From assembly GCA_900539455.1 (NCBI GenBank), contig UQCD01000001.1:310001-374000 (forward strand): DNA of 64,000 bases, in the 5' to 3' direction. The DNA comes from an uncultured Eubacteriales bacterium. GTDB taxonomy: Bacteria; Bacillota; Clostridia; Lachnospirales; Lachnospiraceae. A model generated the notes under the pieces. That model saw only the letters and a list, made by a program, of their open reading frames with translations, ran no database searches and was not told where the DNA came from. The position numbers were made by a program, and so were the translations under genes. Positions within the stretch are counted from its first letter, which is position 1, and each line of letters opens with the position of its first letter. Positions 43,157 to 52,254 of the stretch are shown piece after piece.

Positions 43157-44372
43157 AAATATAATCACTCATTACAGGCTGTAGGCCTCTTTCCTTAATT
43201 GCAGCATAAACCTGCTTTACACTTCTTGAGTCGTCTATTTCAAACTGACCGTCACCCTTTGTGTCCTCATTTTCAGCATGCTCACCTATACCAACGGAAA
43301 CACCTGCTGAAATCTTTGTTGCAGCTATTGATATAAGATTATTTCTTACCCTCTCACATTCTCTGGTAGATATAGTAATACTTGCATATGGCATAAATAA
43401 TCTATATGCACAAATAACCTGCAATAGCTGTGCCTCATGAACATCCATAGGATTAATTTTATCATTATTAATAATAGGTCTAAGTCTTGGACAGGAAAAA
43501 GCAATCTCTGCGTGTGGGTATTTTTTTTGTAAAAGATAAGCGTGCATACCTGTTGCAAAGGCATCCTTTCTAAAATCATCCAAGCCTAAAAGTGCTGCAA
43601 AACCAACACCTCTCATACCACCCATAATAGCTCTTTCCTGTGCATTAACTCTATATGGGAATATACGCTTATGTCCTGCCAGATGAAGTGTTTCGTATTT
43701 GTCAGAGTTGTAGGTTTCCTGAAATACAGTAACATAATCTGCACCACACTTGTGAAGATAAGCATACTCATCACTATTCATTGGATAAACCTCAAGTCCA
43801 ACTACATTAAAATACTTTCTTGCAATTTTACAAGCCATACCAATATATTCAACAGCTGACATTTTCTTACTTTCGCCCGTAAGTATAAGTATTTCCTTTA
43901 AGCCAGTTTTTGCTATAGCCTGCATTTCCTTTTCAATACCAGCCTCATCAAGCTTTGCTCTTTTTATTTTGTTGTGGCAGTTAAAGCCACAGTAAATACA
44001 ATAATTTTCACAATAATTAGCAATGTATAAAGGTGTAAACATATATATACTGTTACCAAAATGCTTTCTGGTTTCCTTCTGGGCTGCCCTTGCTATTTCT
44101 TCAAGGTGGTTCATTGCTGCTGGTGATAATAAGGCTGCAAAATCCTCTGGTAATAATACATCTTTATTTATAGCTCTAATAACATCTTCATCTGTATACT
44201 TGTCATAATCATAATTGTTCATGGCATTAATAACCTTGTCCATAATGTCATGTGGAATTTTTTCCATATCGTCAAAATATTCCATATGATTTACTCGGTT
44301 TTCCTTAAGATGCTCCTTTATTTCATCACTTAAAATACTTTCGTTTATATGTTCGTTTGTATGTTCGCTCAT
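43149..44372 (-). CDS. thiH: 2-iminoacetate synthase
   Basis: Radical SAM tyrosine lyase producing dehydroglycine for the thiazole ring, the anaerobic alternative to ThiO. It has 407 residues, with the cluster motif YCENYCIYCGFNC (CxxxCxxC, about residue 120), LILTGESKKM, VFQETYNSDKYETLHLAG and FSCPRLRP. The first ten codons repeat EHxNEHINE. It overlaps the TenI-like gene and follows thiG at 26 bp. Use of ThiH fits an anaerobe. Confidence 0.95.
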   Translation of the reverse strand: MSEHTNEHINESILSDEIKEHLKENRVNHMEYFDDMEKIPHDIMDKVINAMNNYDYDKYTDEDVIRAINKDVLLPEDFAALLSPAAMNHLEEIARAAQKETRKHFGNSIYMFTPLYIANYCENYCIYCGFNCHNKIKRAKLDEAGIEKEMQAIAKTGLKEILILTGESKKMSAVEYIGMACKIARKYFNVVGLEVYPMNSDEYAYLHKCGADYVTVFQETYNSDKYETLHLAGHKRIFPYRVNAQERAIMGGMRGVGFAALLGLDDFRKDAFATGMHAYLLQKKYPHAEIAFSCPRLRPIINNDKINPMDVHEAQLLQVICAYRLFMPYASITISTRECERVRNNLISIAATKISAGVSVGIGEHAENEDTKGDGQFEIDDSRSVKQVYAAIKERGLQPVMSDYIYV

Positions 44373-44398
44373 TTTGTTTTCCTTTAACTTTCTATTTC

Positions 44399-45172
44399 TT
44401 ATTTATCCTGCAAAAATCCAGTAAGTGGAGAAGAAGGGTCTGACCCTTTCTCTAAAACCCTGCCCATTCCTGTCATATAAGCACATCTGCCAGCCTCAAT
44501 AGCCTTTTTAAATGCCTCAGCCATTGCTACTACATTGCCGGCTGTTGCAATAGCAGTATTTGCCATAACTGCACTTGCCCCCATTTCCATAGCCTCACAC
44601 GCCTGAGAAGGCTTACCGATACCAGCATCAACTATAATTGGTAAATCTATTTCATCAATTAATATCTGGATAAATTCCTTTGTACAAATACCCTTATTTG
44701 AGCCGATTGGTGCTGCAAGCGGCATAATTGTAGCAGCTCCGGCGTTGTATAAATCCCTTGCCACATTTAAGTCAGGGTACATATAGGGCATAACTACAAA
44801 GCCTTCCTTTGCTAACACCTCTGTAGCCTTAATGGTTTCTGCATTGTCTGGAAGCAGATATTTTGAATCTCTCATAATTTCAATTTTTACCATATCACTT
44901 TCGCAGACCTCTCTTGACAATCTGGCAATTCTAATAGCCTCATCCGCATTTCTTGCACCGGAGGTATTTGGTAAAAGCCTTACACCCTTTGGTATATAAT
45001 CAAGAATACTATCTACTCCTGAAACTGCTCTTCTAAGTGCCAATGTAATAATCTGGGCACCTGCATTTTCAACTGCTGCCTTAATAAGATCTAAGGAATA
45101 CTTTCCTGAGCCTAAAATAAATCTTGACTCAAACTCATATTTTCCTATTATTAATTTGTCATTTCTATCCAT
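44399..45172 (-). CDS. thiG: Thiazole synthase
   Basis: Builds the thiazole phosphate from deoxyxylulose phosphate, dehydroglycine and sulfur carried by ThiS. It has 257 residues from the ATG at 45172; an upstream ATG at 45187 is also in frame, and neither has a strong ribosome site. The Schiff-base lysine lies in MVKIEI, with ALRRAVSG, LLPNTSGARNADEAIRIARL, PLAAPIGSNKGI and VDAGIGKPSQACEAMEMGAS. It is the second gene of thiS-thiG-thiH-tenI. Confidence 0.96.
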   Translation of the reverse strand: MDRNDKLIIGKYEFESRFILGSGKYSLDLIKAAVENAGAQIITLALRRAVSGVDSILDYIPKGVRLLPNTSGARNADEAIRIARLSREVCESDMVKIEIMRDSKYLLPDNAETIKATEVLAKEGFVVMPYMYPDLNVARDLYNAGAATIMPLAAPIGSNKGICTKEFIQILIDEIDLPIIVDAGIGKPSQACEAMEMGASAVMANTAIATAGNVVAMAEAFKKAIEAGRCAYMTGMGRVLEKGSDPSSPLTGFLQDK

Positions 45173-45252
45173 TTTTATATCTTCCATTTCTATTTCTATA
45201 TTTTTTAATATTGTATAAGTAAAATTTCTATTTTATTATTTGATATTCTAAA

Positions 45253-45447
45253 TCAACCCCCGCCTACAAAGCTTACAACCTCTACCTTGTCCATATCCTT
45301 TACTATAACATTTTCAAAATTATTTTTTCTTATTATCTGGCCATTTAGTTCAACTGCCACTCTGACGCCTGCTAATCCTTCCTTTTCTAGCAGTTCCGTA
45401 ATGGTAATCTCCCTGTAGTCCTTTTCTTTTCCGTTTAGAGTAATCAT
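45253..45447 (-). CDS. thiS: Sulfur carrier protein ThiS
   Basis: A 64-residue ubiquitin-like protein whose C-terminal glycine is adenylated and thiocarboxylated to deliver sulfur to ThiG. It opens MITLNGKEKDYREITITELL and ends VSFVGGG, one more glycine than the usual GG terminus. It is the first gene of the operon, with a promoter at 45531-45559. No thiF adenylyltransferase is encoded anywhere in the window. Confidence 0.92.
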   Translation of the reverse strand: MITLNGKEKDYREITITELLEKEGLAGVRVAVELNGQIIRKNNFENVIVKDMDKVEVVSFVGGG

Positions 45448-45530
45448 AACTTTCTCCTTACATATGTTATCCTTCTGAATATAGAAAAATATTTTTTAAC
45501 ACATCTTATAAATGTCTAACAACTATATTA

Positions 45531-45559
45531 ATGATAAGATTTATTGGACAAAATATCAA
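45531..45559 (-). promoter_or_regulatory. Promoter of thiS-thiG-thiH-tenI
   Basis: Minus strand TTGATA (45554-45559), 17-base spacer, TATCAT (45531-45536). The leader is about 75 nt, too short for a TPP aptamer. Confidence 0.65.
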
Positions 45560-45607
45560 GACAAAATTTTTTACTTTTTTTCCCTTGTTAATATAGTCAG
45601 ATTTCAT

Positions 45608-45636
45608 TTGACATAAAGTATTAAAATTCGTATAAT
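45608..45636 (+). promoter_or_regulatory. Promoter of the NTPase-thiED pair
   Basis: TTGACA (45608-45613), 17-base spacer, TATAAT (45631-45636). The leader is only about 30 nt. Confidence 0.75.
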
Positions 45637-45674
45637 TTCCTGGTAGACAAACGAAGATATTGGAGGCAATTATA

Positions 45675-46202
45675 ATGAAACCTAACAAATTTGTTATTAT
45701 AGGTCAGTCAAATACAGGAAAGTCATATCTTATGGATTCTCTCATTGAAAAACTAGGTCTTCGTGCAGTTGGATATAGAATGCACAGCATACAGTTTGAA
45801 AATGAATTTAAAGGTTATTATATCCATAGCATTGATGATGTTGAAGGCTATCATAATAACATTCCTGTACAGACTGTTCTTAGAAGCAGACATCGTATAA
45901 ATCTAACAGAGGTTTATGATACCTTTGGGGTTTTGTGCTTAACAGATGTACTAAACAAGCCAACAGATGAGTATGATTGTATTATACTTGATGAATTAGG
46001 CCGTGGCGAAGATGCTTCCCCTGCCTTTGTAGAGAAAATAAATGAAATTCTTGACAGCGATGCTACTGTGTTTGTACTTATGAAAAATGTCGTTTCTCCT
46101 CTTATTTCTGATATTAGAAAGAGAAATGATGTACTTTTATATGATATGGACAATATGTCACAGGATGAAATAGAGCTTAATATAGAAAGTAAATTAAAAT
46201 AA
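45675..46202 (+). CDS. P-loop NTPase (THEP1/NTPase_1-like) coupled to thiED
   Basis: A 175-residue P-loop protein starting at the ATG at 45675, 9 bases after GGAGG; an in-frame TTG five codons upstream is less likely. Walker A is VIIGQSNTGKSYLM and Walker B is CIILDELGRGEDASPAF, where THEP1 proteins have DEIGxME. The C-terminus VFVLMKNVVSPLISDIRKRN matches the family's last strand-helix. THEP1-type enzymes hydrolyse NTPs in vitro and their biological role is poorly known. Only one base separates it from thiED, so a thiamine-related role (nucleotide or thiamine phosphate handling) is inferred from location. Confidence 0.72.
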   Translation: MKPNKFVIIGQSNTGKSYLMDSLIEKLGLRAVGYRMHSIQFENEFKGYYIHSIDDVEGYHNNIPVQTVLRSRHRINLTEVYDTFGVLCLTDVLNKPTDEYDCIILDELGRGEDASPAFVEKINEILDSDATVFVLMKNVVSPLISDIRKRNDVLLYDMDNMSQDEIELNIESKLK

Positions 46203-46203
46203 T

Positions 46204-47625
46204 ATGACGAATAATATGATTAATAAAGAAACCTTTAAATTGTATGGTATTACCGATGACTTACTTACTACACCTTCTACCATTGAAAAAATGGTAGAAG
46301 CTGCCATAGTTGGAGGTACTACCATTCTTCAGTTTAGGAGTAAAAATTTAGCCCCTGATGAAAAGGAGGCTTGTGCTAAAAAGGTTTTAGCAATAACTAA
46401 AAAGTACAAGGTGCCTCTTATTATTGATGATGATGTAATGCTTGCAAAAAAAATTGATGCAGACGGTGTTCATCTAGGCTTATCCGATATGCCTATATAT
46501 GAGGCAAGAGGTATTCTTGGCCCACATAAAATCATTGGTGCAACTGCCAAAACCTTAGAACAGGCTGTTACTGCAAAAGCTTATGGTGCTGACTATATTG
46601 GAACTGGTGCTGCCTTTGCTACATCTACAAAGACTGACACCTATGAAATATCCCATGATACTATTATGGAAATTGCTAAAAATGCAGGTATTCCTGTGGT
46701 TGCTATTGGCGGCATTAATCTTTCTAATGTTTCAAAGCTACAGGGCTTAGGCATTTGTGGTGTTGCTGTAGTATCTGGACTTTTTAAGGGTGATGTAAAG
46801 GAAAATGCTACCCTTCTTCGTAAGGAAATCGACCAGTTTACCCGTATTAAAAATGTATTATCTATAGCCGGCTCTGATTGTAGTGGTGGTGCTGGTATTC
46901 AGGCTGATATGAAAACCATTTCAGCCCACGGAATGTATGCAATGACAGCAATCACCTCACTTACAGCCCAAAATACAACAGGCGTATACGGTGTATCTGA
47001 CTCTGGTATTGATTTTCTGGCTAATCAGATTGATTGTATTTTTAATGATATAAGACCTGACTCAGTAAAAATCGGTATGCTTTCAAATAAAGACATTATT
47101 AAACTGGTAGCAGATAAGTTACGCCAATACAAGGCTGCAAATATTGTTGTTGACCCTGTAATGGTTTCCACCAGTGGACATAAGCTTTTGCAGGAAGACG
47201 CTATAGAGTGTCTTACCAAAGAACTTATTCCTCTTGCTGCAATTATTACACCAAATATTCCTGAAGCTATGGTGCTTACCTCTACAAACATAAATAATCA
47301 TACAGATATGGTTAATGCTGCTCATTCTCTGGCAGCTAATACCAATGCTGCCATTCTGATTAAGGGTGGTCATTTGTCCGAGGACGCCTTTGACCTACTC
47401 TATGACGGCAAAACTGATTATTGGTTTGAAAAGGAAAAAATCAACAATCCAAATACACACGGAACTGGCTGCACTCTTTCCTCTGCTATTGCCTGCAACC
47501 TTGCTGACAATATGAGCGTGTACAACAGCGTAAAATATGCAACCCAGTATGTACACGGTGCTATACAGTATGGCTTTAATGTAGGTAAGGGCAGTGGTCC
47601 TTTATTCCATATGTACCGCCTGTAA
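46204..47625 (+). CDS. thiED: Thiamine phosphate synthase / HMP(-P) kinase fusion
   Basis: Bifunctional protein of 473 residues. Residues 1-215 are ThiE, which couples pyrimidine and thiazole: LQFRSKNL, LIIDDDVMLAKKIDADGVHLG, GATAKTLEQA, YIGTGAAFAT and VAIGGIN. Residues about 220-473 are ThiD, which phosphorylates HMP twice: SIAGSDCSGGAGIQAD, SVKIGML, DPVMVSTSG and the anion hole NTHGTGCTLSSA. The fusion keeps both steps of the pyrimidine branch and the coupling step together. It is co-transcribed with the NTPase upstream. Confidence 0.94.
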   Translation: MTNNMINKETFKLYGITDDLLTTPSTIEKMVEAAIVGGTTILQFRSKNLAPDEKEACAKKVLAITKKYKVPLIIDDDVMLAKKIDADGVHLGLSDMPIYEARGILGPHKIIGATAKTLEQAVTAKAYGADYIGTGAAFATSTKTDTYEISHDTIMEIAKNAGIPVVAIGGINLSNVSKLQGLGICGVAVVSGLFKGDVKENATLLRKEIDQFTRIKNVLSIAGSDCSGGAGIQADMKTISAHGMYAMTAITSLTAQNTTGVYGVSDSGIDFLANQIDCIFNDIRPDSVKIGMLSNKDIIKLVADKLRQYKAANIVVDPVMVSTSGHKLLQEDAIECLTKELIPLAAIITPNIPEAMVLTSTNINNHTDMVNAAHSLAANTNAAILIKGGHLSEDAFDLLYDGKTDYWFEKEKINNPNTHGTGCTLSSAIACNLADNMSVYNSVKYATQYVHGAIQYGFNVGKGSGPLFHMYRL

Positions 47626-47630
47626 AATCG

Positions 47631-47652
47631 TGCTATAAAATATTTTATAGCA
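47631..47652. terminator. Perfect 22-bp palindrome after thiED
   Basis: TGCTATAAAAT and its exact inverse, with no spacer, 5 bp after the thiED stop. There is no T-run, so termination is only a possibility. A second hairpin with 8-bp arms (47675-47682, 47697-47704) lies between it and lgt. Confidence 0.45.
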
Positions 47653-47743
47653 TAACTTATATAATATTGTACGATAGTTGGTTAATTCTAGTATTTACCA
47701 ACTACCATACAAATAACTACAAACTACACGAAAGGATAATCCT

Positions 47744-48526
47744 ATGTTTCCAGAAATTTCAATCGGTGCTTTAACACTTCCCACCTATGGTCTTGTATCT
47801 GTAGTCGGATTTGCTTTAGCTATACTTGTTGCCTGCTATCTTTCCCCAAAATGTGGATTGCCAAAGATAGATATATTATTTGCTTCCTTTTACGGTATTA
47901 TTGGACTTGTACTGGGTGCAAAGCTTTTATACTTTATTACCTATCTTCCAAAAATAATACATTACTGGAGCTACTTTAAAACAAATCCTTTTGCCATTTT
48001 ACTTATGGGCTTTTCAGGCTTTGTATTTTATGGTGGTCTTTTGGGTTTGCTTTTCGGTATATGGGTTTATTGCAAACAATTCCATATAAATATGCGTCCA
48101 ATGCTTAATATACTAGCTCCTTCTATCCCATTAATGCACGCCTTTGGCAGAATAGGCTGCTTTCTTGGTGGCTGCTGCTATGGTATAGAATACCACGGAC
48201 CATTTGCAGTACAATTTCCAGCAGACAGTGATGTTAAAGGACTAGGCGATGTTACCAGATTCCCAACACAATTAGTTGAAAGTGGTTTCAATTTTATATT
48301 ATTTGGACTATTATTACTATATGTAAAAAAAGGCCTGCCAAAACAAGGACAGGCCTTAGGAGTTTATTTTATAGCCTACTCCATAGAACGCTTTTTCCTA
48401 GAATTCTTAAGAGGCGACAGCATTAGAGGACATTTTCTCTTTCTTTCAACCTCACAATGGATAAGCTTAATTCTACTCCCTGTTGGACTTTATCTTTTCT
48501 TCAGAAAAGAAAAAACAGCAAAATAA
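47744..48526 (+). CDS. lgt: Prolipoprotein diacylglyceryl transferase
   Basis: Attaches diacylglycerol to the lipobox cysteine of prelipoproteins, such as the SGNH, DUF4358 and GerMN lipoproteins of this window. It is a 260-residue protein with seven hydrophobic segments. PTYGLVSVVGFALA is near the start, FYGGLLGLLFG lies around residue 92, and the signature HAFGRIGCFLGGCCYGIEY replaces the GRxGNFxNxE form of E. coli with a cysteine-rich variant. ERFFLEFLRGD is near the end. AAAGGA precedes the ATG. Confidence 0.93.
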   Translation: MFPEISIGALTLPTYGLVSVVGFALAILVACYLSPKCGLPKIDILFASFYGIIGLVLGAKLLYFITYLPKIIHYWSYFKTNPFAILLMGFSGFVFYGGLLGLLFGIWVYCKQFHINMRPMLNILAPSIPLMHAFGRIGCFLGGCCYGIEYHGPFAVQFPADSDVKGLGDVTRFPTQLVESGFNFILFGLLLLYVKKGLPKQGQALGVYFIAYSIERFFLEFLRGDSIRGHFLFLSTSQWISLILLPVGLYLFFRKEKTAK

Positions 48527-48534
48527 AAACAAGT

Positions 48535-48580
48535 AAGCCATAAAATATATCAATATGATAAACGATATATTTTATGGCTT
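48535..48580. terminator. Shared terminator of lgt and pfp
   Basis: Perfect 17-bp arms (48535-48551, 48564-48580) with a 12-nt loop between the two convergent genes. Confidence 0.85.
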
Positions 48581-48589
48581 AATCCAACT

Positions 48590-49840
48590 CTATTCTATAT
48601 TATTCTTAATTTCATTATTGAAAATAACTATATGCTCCGGTATTCCATTCTTATATGTTGGATTTACTTCTCCTTGTATAAGTGGCTTTAAGTATGTCAT
48701 CATTTTTTCTGTAACATCATGACCATCTTTAGTAATCCACTCTAATGGGACTGTTTTTTCTTTATTGGCAACATCCTTTACTCTTACTCTTCTAAATACA
48801 ATTTCATAAGGATTGTCATTAATTCTTACTACAGATGACATTACACCTGTCATACCTTCCATTGCGCATTGGAAAGCGTGCATACCTAAAAGCTTTGACT
48901 CTTGTATATCTGTTTCACTAGCAACATGTGCTGCACATCTTTGCATAAGATTCATTTCAATAGAACGAACCTTACAGCCAATTCTATCTCTAACCACCTG
49001 CTCTAGTACCTTTGCTGCACCGGCAAGATAGCTATGGCCAAACACATCTGTCGCTCCAGACTGGTTTACCTCAGATATATATCTGCCATTTTCGTCCTTT
49101 ATACCTTCACTAATAGCAACTATTACATCAGGGTGCTTTTCAAGCTCTGCCTTAACATCCTCAACAAATTTGTCAATGTTAAACGGTATTTCACATAAAT
49201 AAATAAGACTTGGACCTCTTTCTCCATTAAGTCTGGCAAGGGCTGATGCAGCAGTGAGCCAGCCTGCATTTCTGCCCATAACCTCTACTATAGTAACTGC
49301 CGGAATATTGTAAACACTACAATCTCTTTCCAGCTCTGAAAAGGTGGTGGCAATATATTTAGCGGCTGAGCCAAAGCCCGGACAATGATCTGTTTCTGCA
49401 AGGTCATTATCTATGGTCTTTGGAGCACCAACTACTTTTATATCATCAATATTATTTTCTATTAAATACTTTGACAATTTATCAACAGTATCCATAGAGT
49501 CATTTCCACCAATATATATAAAATAGCCTATATTATGCTTTTGTAGCACCTCAACTATACGCTCATACTGGCTGGAATCCTCCTTTGGATTTTTAAGCTT
49601 AAATCTACATGAGCCTAAGGCTGCCGCAGGTGTCTGGCATAACAGCTCTACACATCTGGTATCTAAAATCAGCTCATTAAGGTTTACAAAATGGTCCTCT
49701 AAAACGCCTTGAATACCATTAACTGCTCCGTATACCTTATCAATACTTCCTGAAACACAAGCTCCTGTAATTATTCCTGCAAGCGTTGCATTAATCGCAA
49801 CCGTTGGTCCACCTGACTGTGCTATCAAAAGATTTTTCAT
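48590..49840 (-). CDS. pfp: Phosphofructokinase, PPi-dependent type
   Basis: A 416-residue phosphofructokinase. PKTIDND has lysine where ATP-dependent enzymes have glycine (PGTIDND), the standard mark of PPi use. The phosphoryl-donor loop reads YIGGNDSMD, rather than GGDDS (PPi) or GGDGS (ATP). Other blocks are AQSGGPTVAINATL, IVEVMGRNAGWLTAASAL and the E-GxxxxGR-type segments. It starts 27 bp after the GGDEF-EAL gene in the same direction with no terminator between them, so the two are probably co-transcribed. Confidence 0.88.
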   Translation of the reverse strand: MKNLLIAQSGGPTVAINATLAGIITGACVSGSIDKVYGAVNGIQGVLEDHFVNLNELILDTRCVELLCQTPAAALGSCRFKLKNPKEDSSQYERIVEVLQKHNIGYFIYIGGNDSMDTVDKLSKYLIENNIDDIKVVGAPKTIDNDLAETDHCPGFGSAAKYIATTFSELERDCSVYNIPAVTIVEVMGRNAGWLTAASALARLNGERGPSLIYLCEIPFNIDKFVEDVKAELEKHPDVIVAISEGIKDENGRYISEVNQSGATDVFGHSYLAGAAKVLEQVVRDRIGCKVRSIEMNLMQRCAAHVASETDIQESKLLGMHAFQCAMEGMTGVMSSVVRINDNPYEIVFRRVRVKDVANKEKTVPLEWITKDGHDVTEKMMTYLKPLIQGEVNPTYKNGIPEHIVIFNNEIKNNIE

Positions 49841-49867
49841 TTCTTTACCTCTAAATATATATTTTTT

Positions 49868-52111
49868 CTATAGTTCTTCCTGATTTTTATGATCCTCAAA
49901 CCTTTTTATACCTAAGAAAATTCTTTCAAATTCTGTATAAGGTACTGGCTTTCCAAACAAATAACCTTGTATCATAGATACATGCATTTCTCTAAGTGTG
50001 TCTAACTGATTTCTCGTTTCCACACCCTCTACACATACCTTAACCCCCAGCTTATCTGACAATTCTGTAATAAGTTTTACAAAAGTCTGTGCATAATCAT
50101 CTGATACAATATCATCTACAAAAATTTTGTCAACCTTGATTATATCAAAATTCATCTGTTTTATATAGTTAAGTGAAGAATATCCTGTGCCAAAATCATC
50201 AAGTGCAATTTCCACACCTAATTCTTTTATTTTGTTAATTACCTTCTTCATATTGTTCATATCATTTATAGCAAGACTTTCTGTAACCTCTAATACAATA
50301 TTGTGAGGATTTACAGCAGTTTCTTTAATAATATTTGTAATAACCTCAACAATATTGTTTTGAACTAATTGGACTATAGACAGGTTTATATGTATTTTCC
50401 TATCTATTCCCATGTCTGACCATTCTTTAACAATAGAACAAACTCTTCTAAGAAACATCTCACCTATGAAAACTATTAGTCCTAAATGCTCAGCTAATGG
50501 TATAAAATCATTTGGAGCAATAAATCCCAGCTTTGAGCTGTTCCACCTTATAAGTGCTTCACCAGCTATACACTTTTCGTCCTTAGTATCAATAATTGGC
50601 TGAATGTACACCTCAAACTCCTCACCTCCAACAGCAATGGCTCTACGCATATTTTTTTCCAAATCCAGCCTTTTAATAGAAGTTCCCTTCTCCTGGTCAT
50701 TATAATACTCATATCTATTCTTACCAGCCTTTTTAGCCTCATACATAGCAATATCTGCTTTTTTTATAAGCTCATTTACATCACAGCCGTCATCCGGATA
50801 CCTTACAATACCCATACTCATAGTACAATAATATTCTGTACCATTTAAGTCCCATGGCTTATTAAATAAATAATTAACCTCATTTAAAATAAGCTGTATA
50901 TTTTTTCTTTCCTTTGGCTCAATAATAATTACAAACTCATCTCCGCCCATACGATAGCAGCTATTTTCTATGCCCTTTATCTGCTGTAAGCCTAGAGAAA
51001 TCATCTTTAAAAGCATATCTCCATACTGATGTCCTAAACCGTCATTAATATGTTTAAAATTGTCTAAGTCAAGAAACAATACATAGCCATGCTCCTTATT
51101 GATCTCTGCCTGTGAGATATATTTTTCCATATCAGACTCGCAACGCATTCTGTTGTATAAGCCTGTAAGAAAATCATTATTTGCCTGAAATTCAATTCTC
51201 TTTTCAATTTTCTTTTTCTCGGTAATATTATTTACATTGCATAGTGCAACCTTTCTGCCGTCTACCCATGAAATCTCATTGAATTTAATATCAAACCAGG
51301 ACTGGTTTTCTGTTACATAGGTTTCAAAATACGCACAGGATTTGTTAAGGATGTCACATTTTTCGCAATTATGCTTCATTCCACAATAGCCAAAGTTATT
51401 GCAGTACATTCCCTCCATATCATTCTTTGACATTAGCTTCATAGTGTTATTGGCAAACAAAATCTTTTTTGTTTTTTTGTCAATAACAAAAAGACCGCTT
51501 CCAACATTGTCCAAAATCTCTTTTAATGCTGTATATGAACTGACGAGAGAATTTCTGTTAATTCTTTTCAATAAAATATTTTGGATTACTCTTAAAACAT
51601 CCTGTACAAAATTTATAAATTTATCATCAAAGGTATTGTCTTTATTTGTATCAGCAAGACCTAAATACATTGCTGGTTTTCTATTAATAATGATAGGCAC
51701 TATCAACAGGGAATGTATTCCTAACTCTTCTAACACACTATTCTTTTGTGAGGTTCTGTAATCATATAAAATCATATCCTCATCTAAATGCTTTGTAATG
51801 TATTTTGTCTTTACTTCATCGGAAATCAGGGACAACAGTGGAATACCTGTATCCGGTATCCATTCTAAAATAGATGTCATTTTTTTACCATCTGGATTCC
51901 ATTGGCATAAAATAGCATTTGATATTTCTAAAAACTCACCAGTAATCTTTAAAATCTTAGAAATAATTTCTTCAAAGGTCTGCTCACTCTCTAATAATTG
52001 GAGTATTTCTGTAATTGATTCATTTTTCTTGATTTCGTATTCCATATTTGATGCTTCTTCTGACAATCTTAAATTTTCATCTTTTGTCAAAGTCTCTGTT
52101 TTCTTTGTCAT
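49868..52111 (-). CDS. GAF-PAS-GGDEF-EAL cyclic di-GMP enzyme
   Basis: A cytoplasmic signalling protein of 747 residues from the ATG at 52111, with AGGAG upstream. In order: a GAF domain (about 40-190), a PAS-like domain (about 195-305) with a cysteine cluster (CNNFGYCGMKHNCEKC and a further Cys), GGDEF (about 315-480) with the intact active site RMGGDEFVI near residue 390, and EAL (about 490-740) with intact GEALIRW, NLSIVQL, VTESL, DDFGTGYS and VDKIFV segments. Both catalytic motifs are intact, so it can in principle both make and break c-di-GMP. The cysteine cluster suggests metal or redox input. The product is the ligand of the riboswitch at 34486-34584. Confidence 0.93.
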   Translation of the reverse strand: MTKKTETLTKDENLRLSEEASNMEYEIKKNESITEILQLLESEQTFEEIISKILKITGEFLEISNAILCQWNPDGKKMTSILEWIPDTGIPLLSLISDEVKTKYITKHLDEDMILYDYRTSQKNSVLEELGIHSLLIVPIIINRKPAMYLGLADTNKDNTFDDKFINFVQDVLRVIQNILLKRINRNSLVSSYTALKEILDNVGSGLFVIDKKTKKILFANNTMKLMSKNDMEGMYCNNFGYCGMKHNCEKCDILNKSCAYFETYVTENQSWFDIKFNEISWVDGRKVALCNVNNITEKKKIEKRIEFQANNDFLTGLYNRMRCESDMEKYISQAEINKEHGYVLFLDLDNFKHINDGLGHQYGDMLLKMISLGLQQIKGIENSCYRMGGDEFVIIIEPKERKNIQLILNEVNYLFNKPWDLNGTEYYCTMSMGIVRYPDDGCDVNELIKKADIAMYEAKKAGKNRYEYYNDQEKGTSIKRLDLEKNMRRAIAVGGEEFEVYIQPIIDTKDEKCIAGEALIRWNSSKLGFIAPNDFIPLAEHLGLIVFIGEMFLRRVCSIVKEWSDMGIDRKIHINLSIVQLVQNNIVEVITNIIKETAVNPHNIVLEVTESLAINDMNNMKKVINKIKELGVEIALDDFGTGYSSLNYIKQMNFDIIKVDKIFVDDIVSDDYAQTFVKLITELSDKLGVKVCVEGVETRNQLDTLREMHVSMIQGYLFGKPVPYTEFERIFLGIKRFEDHKNQEEL

Positions 52112-52206
52112 ACCAAAATATCTCCTACACATTTTTCACGATATTGTTCTCCAACTCAACCGTACAATTATTTAAATTTTACCATACATTTAACAAAAAA
52201 AAAATA

Positions 52207-52238
52207 GGAATTTTAGTCTATATTAAGTCTAAAATTCC
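52207..52238 (-). terminator. Terminator of the MacB-like ABC gene
   Basis: Perfect 10-bp arms (52207-52216, 52229-52238), followed on the minus strand by a run of ten T. Confidence 0.85.
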
Positions 52239-52254
52239 CATTTATATAAATTAG

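Noticed and set aside
45253..45447. Molybdopterin carrier MoaD instead of ThiS
   Set aside because: Both are ubiquitin-like with a GG end, but the gene is followed directly by thiG and thiH.
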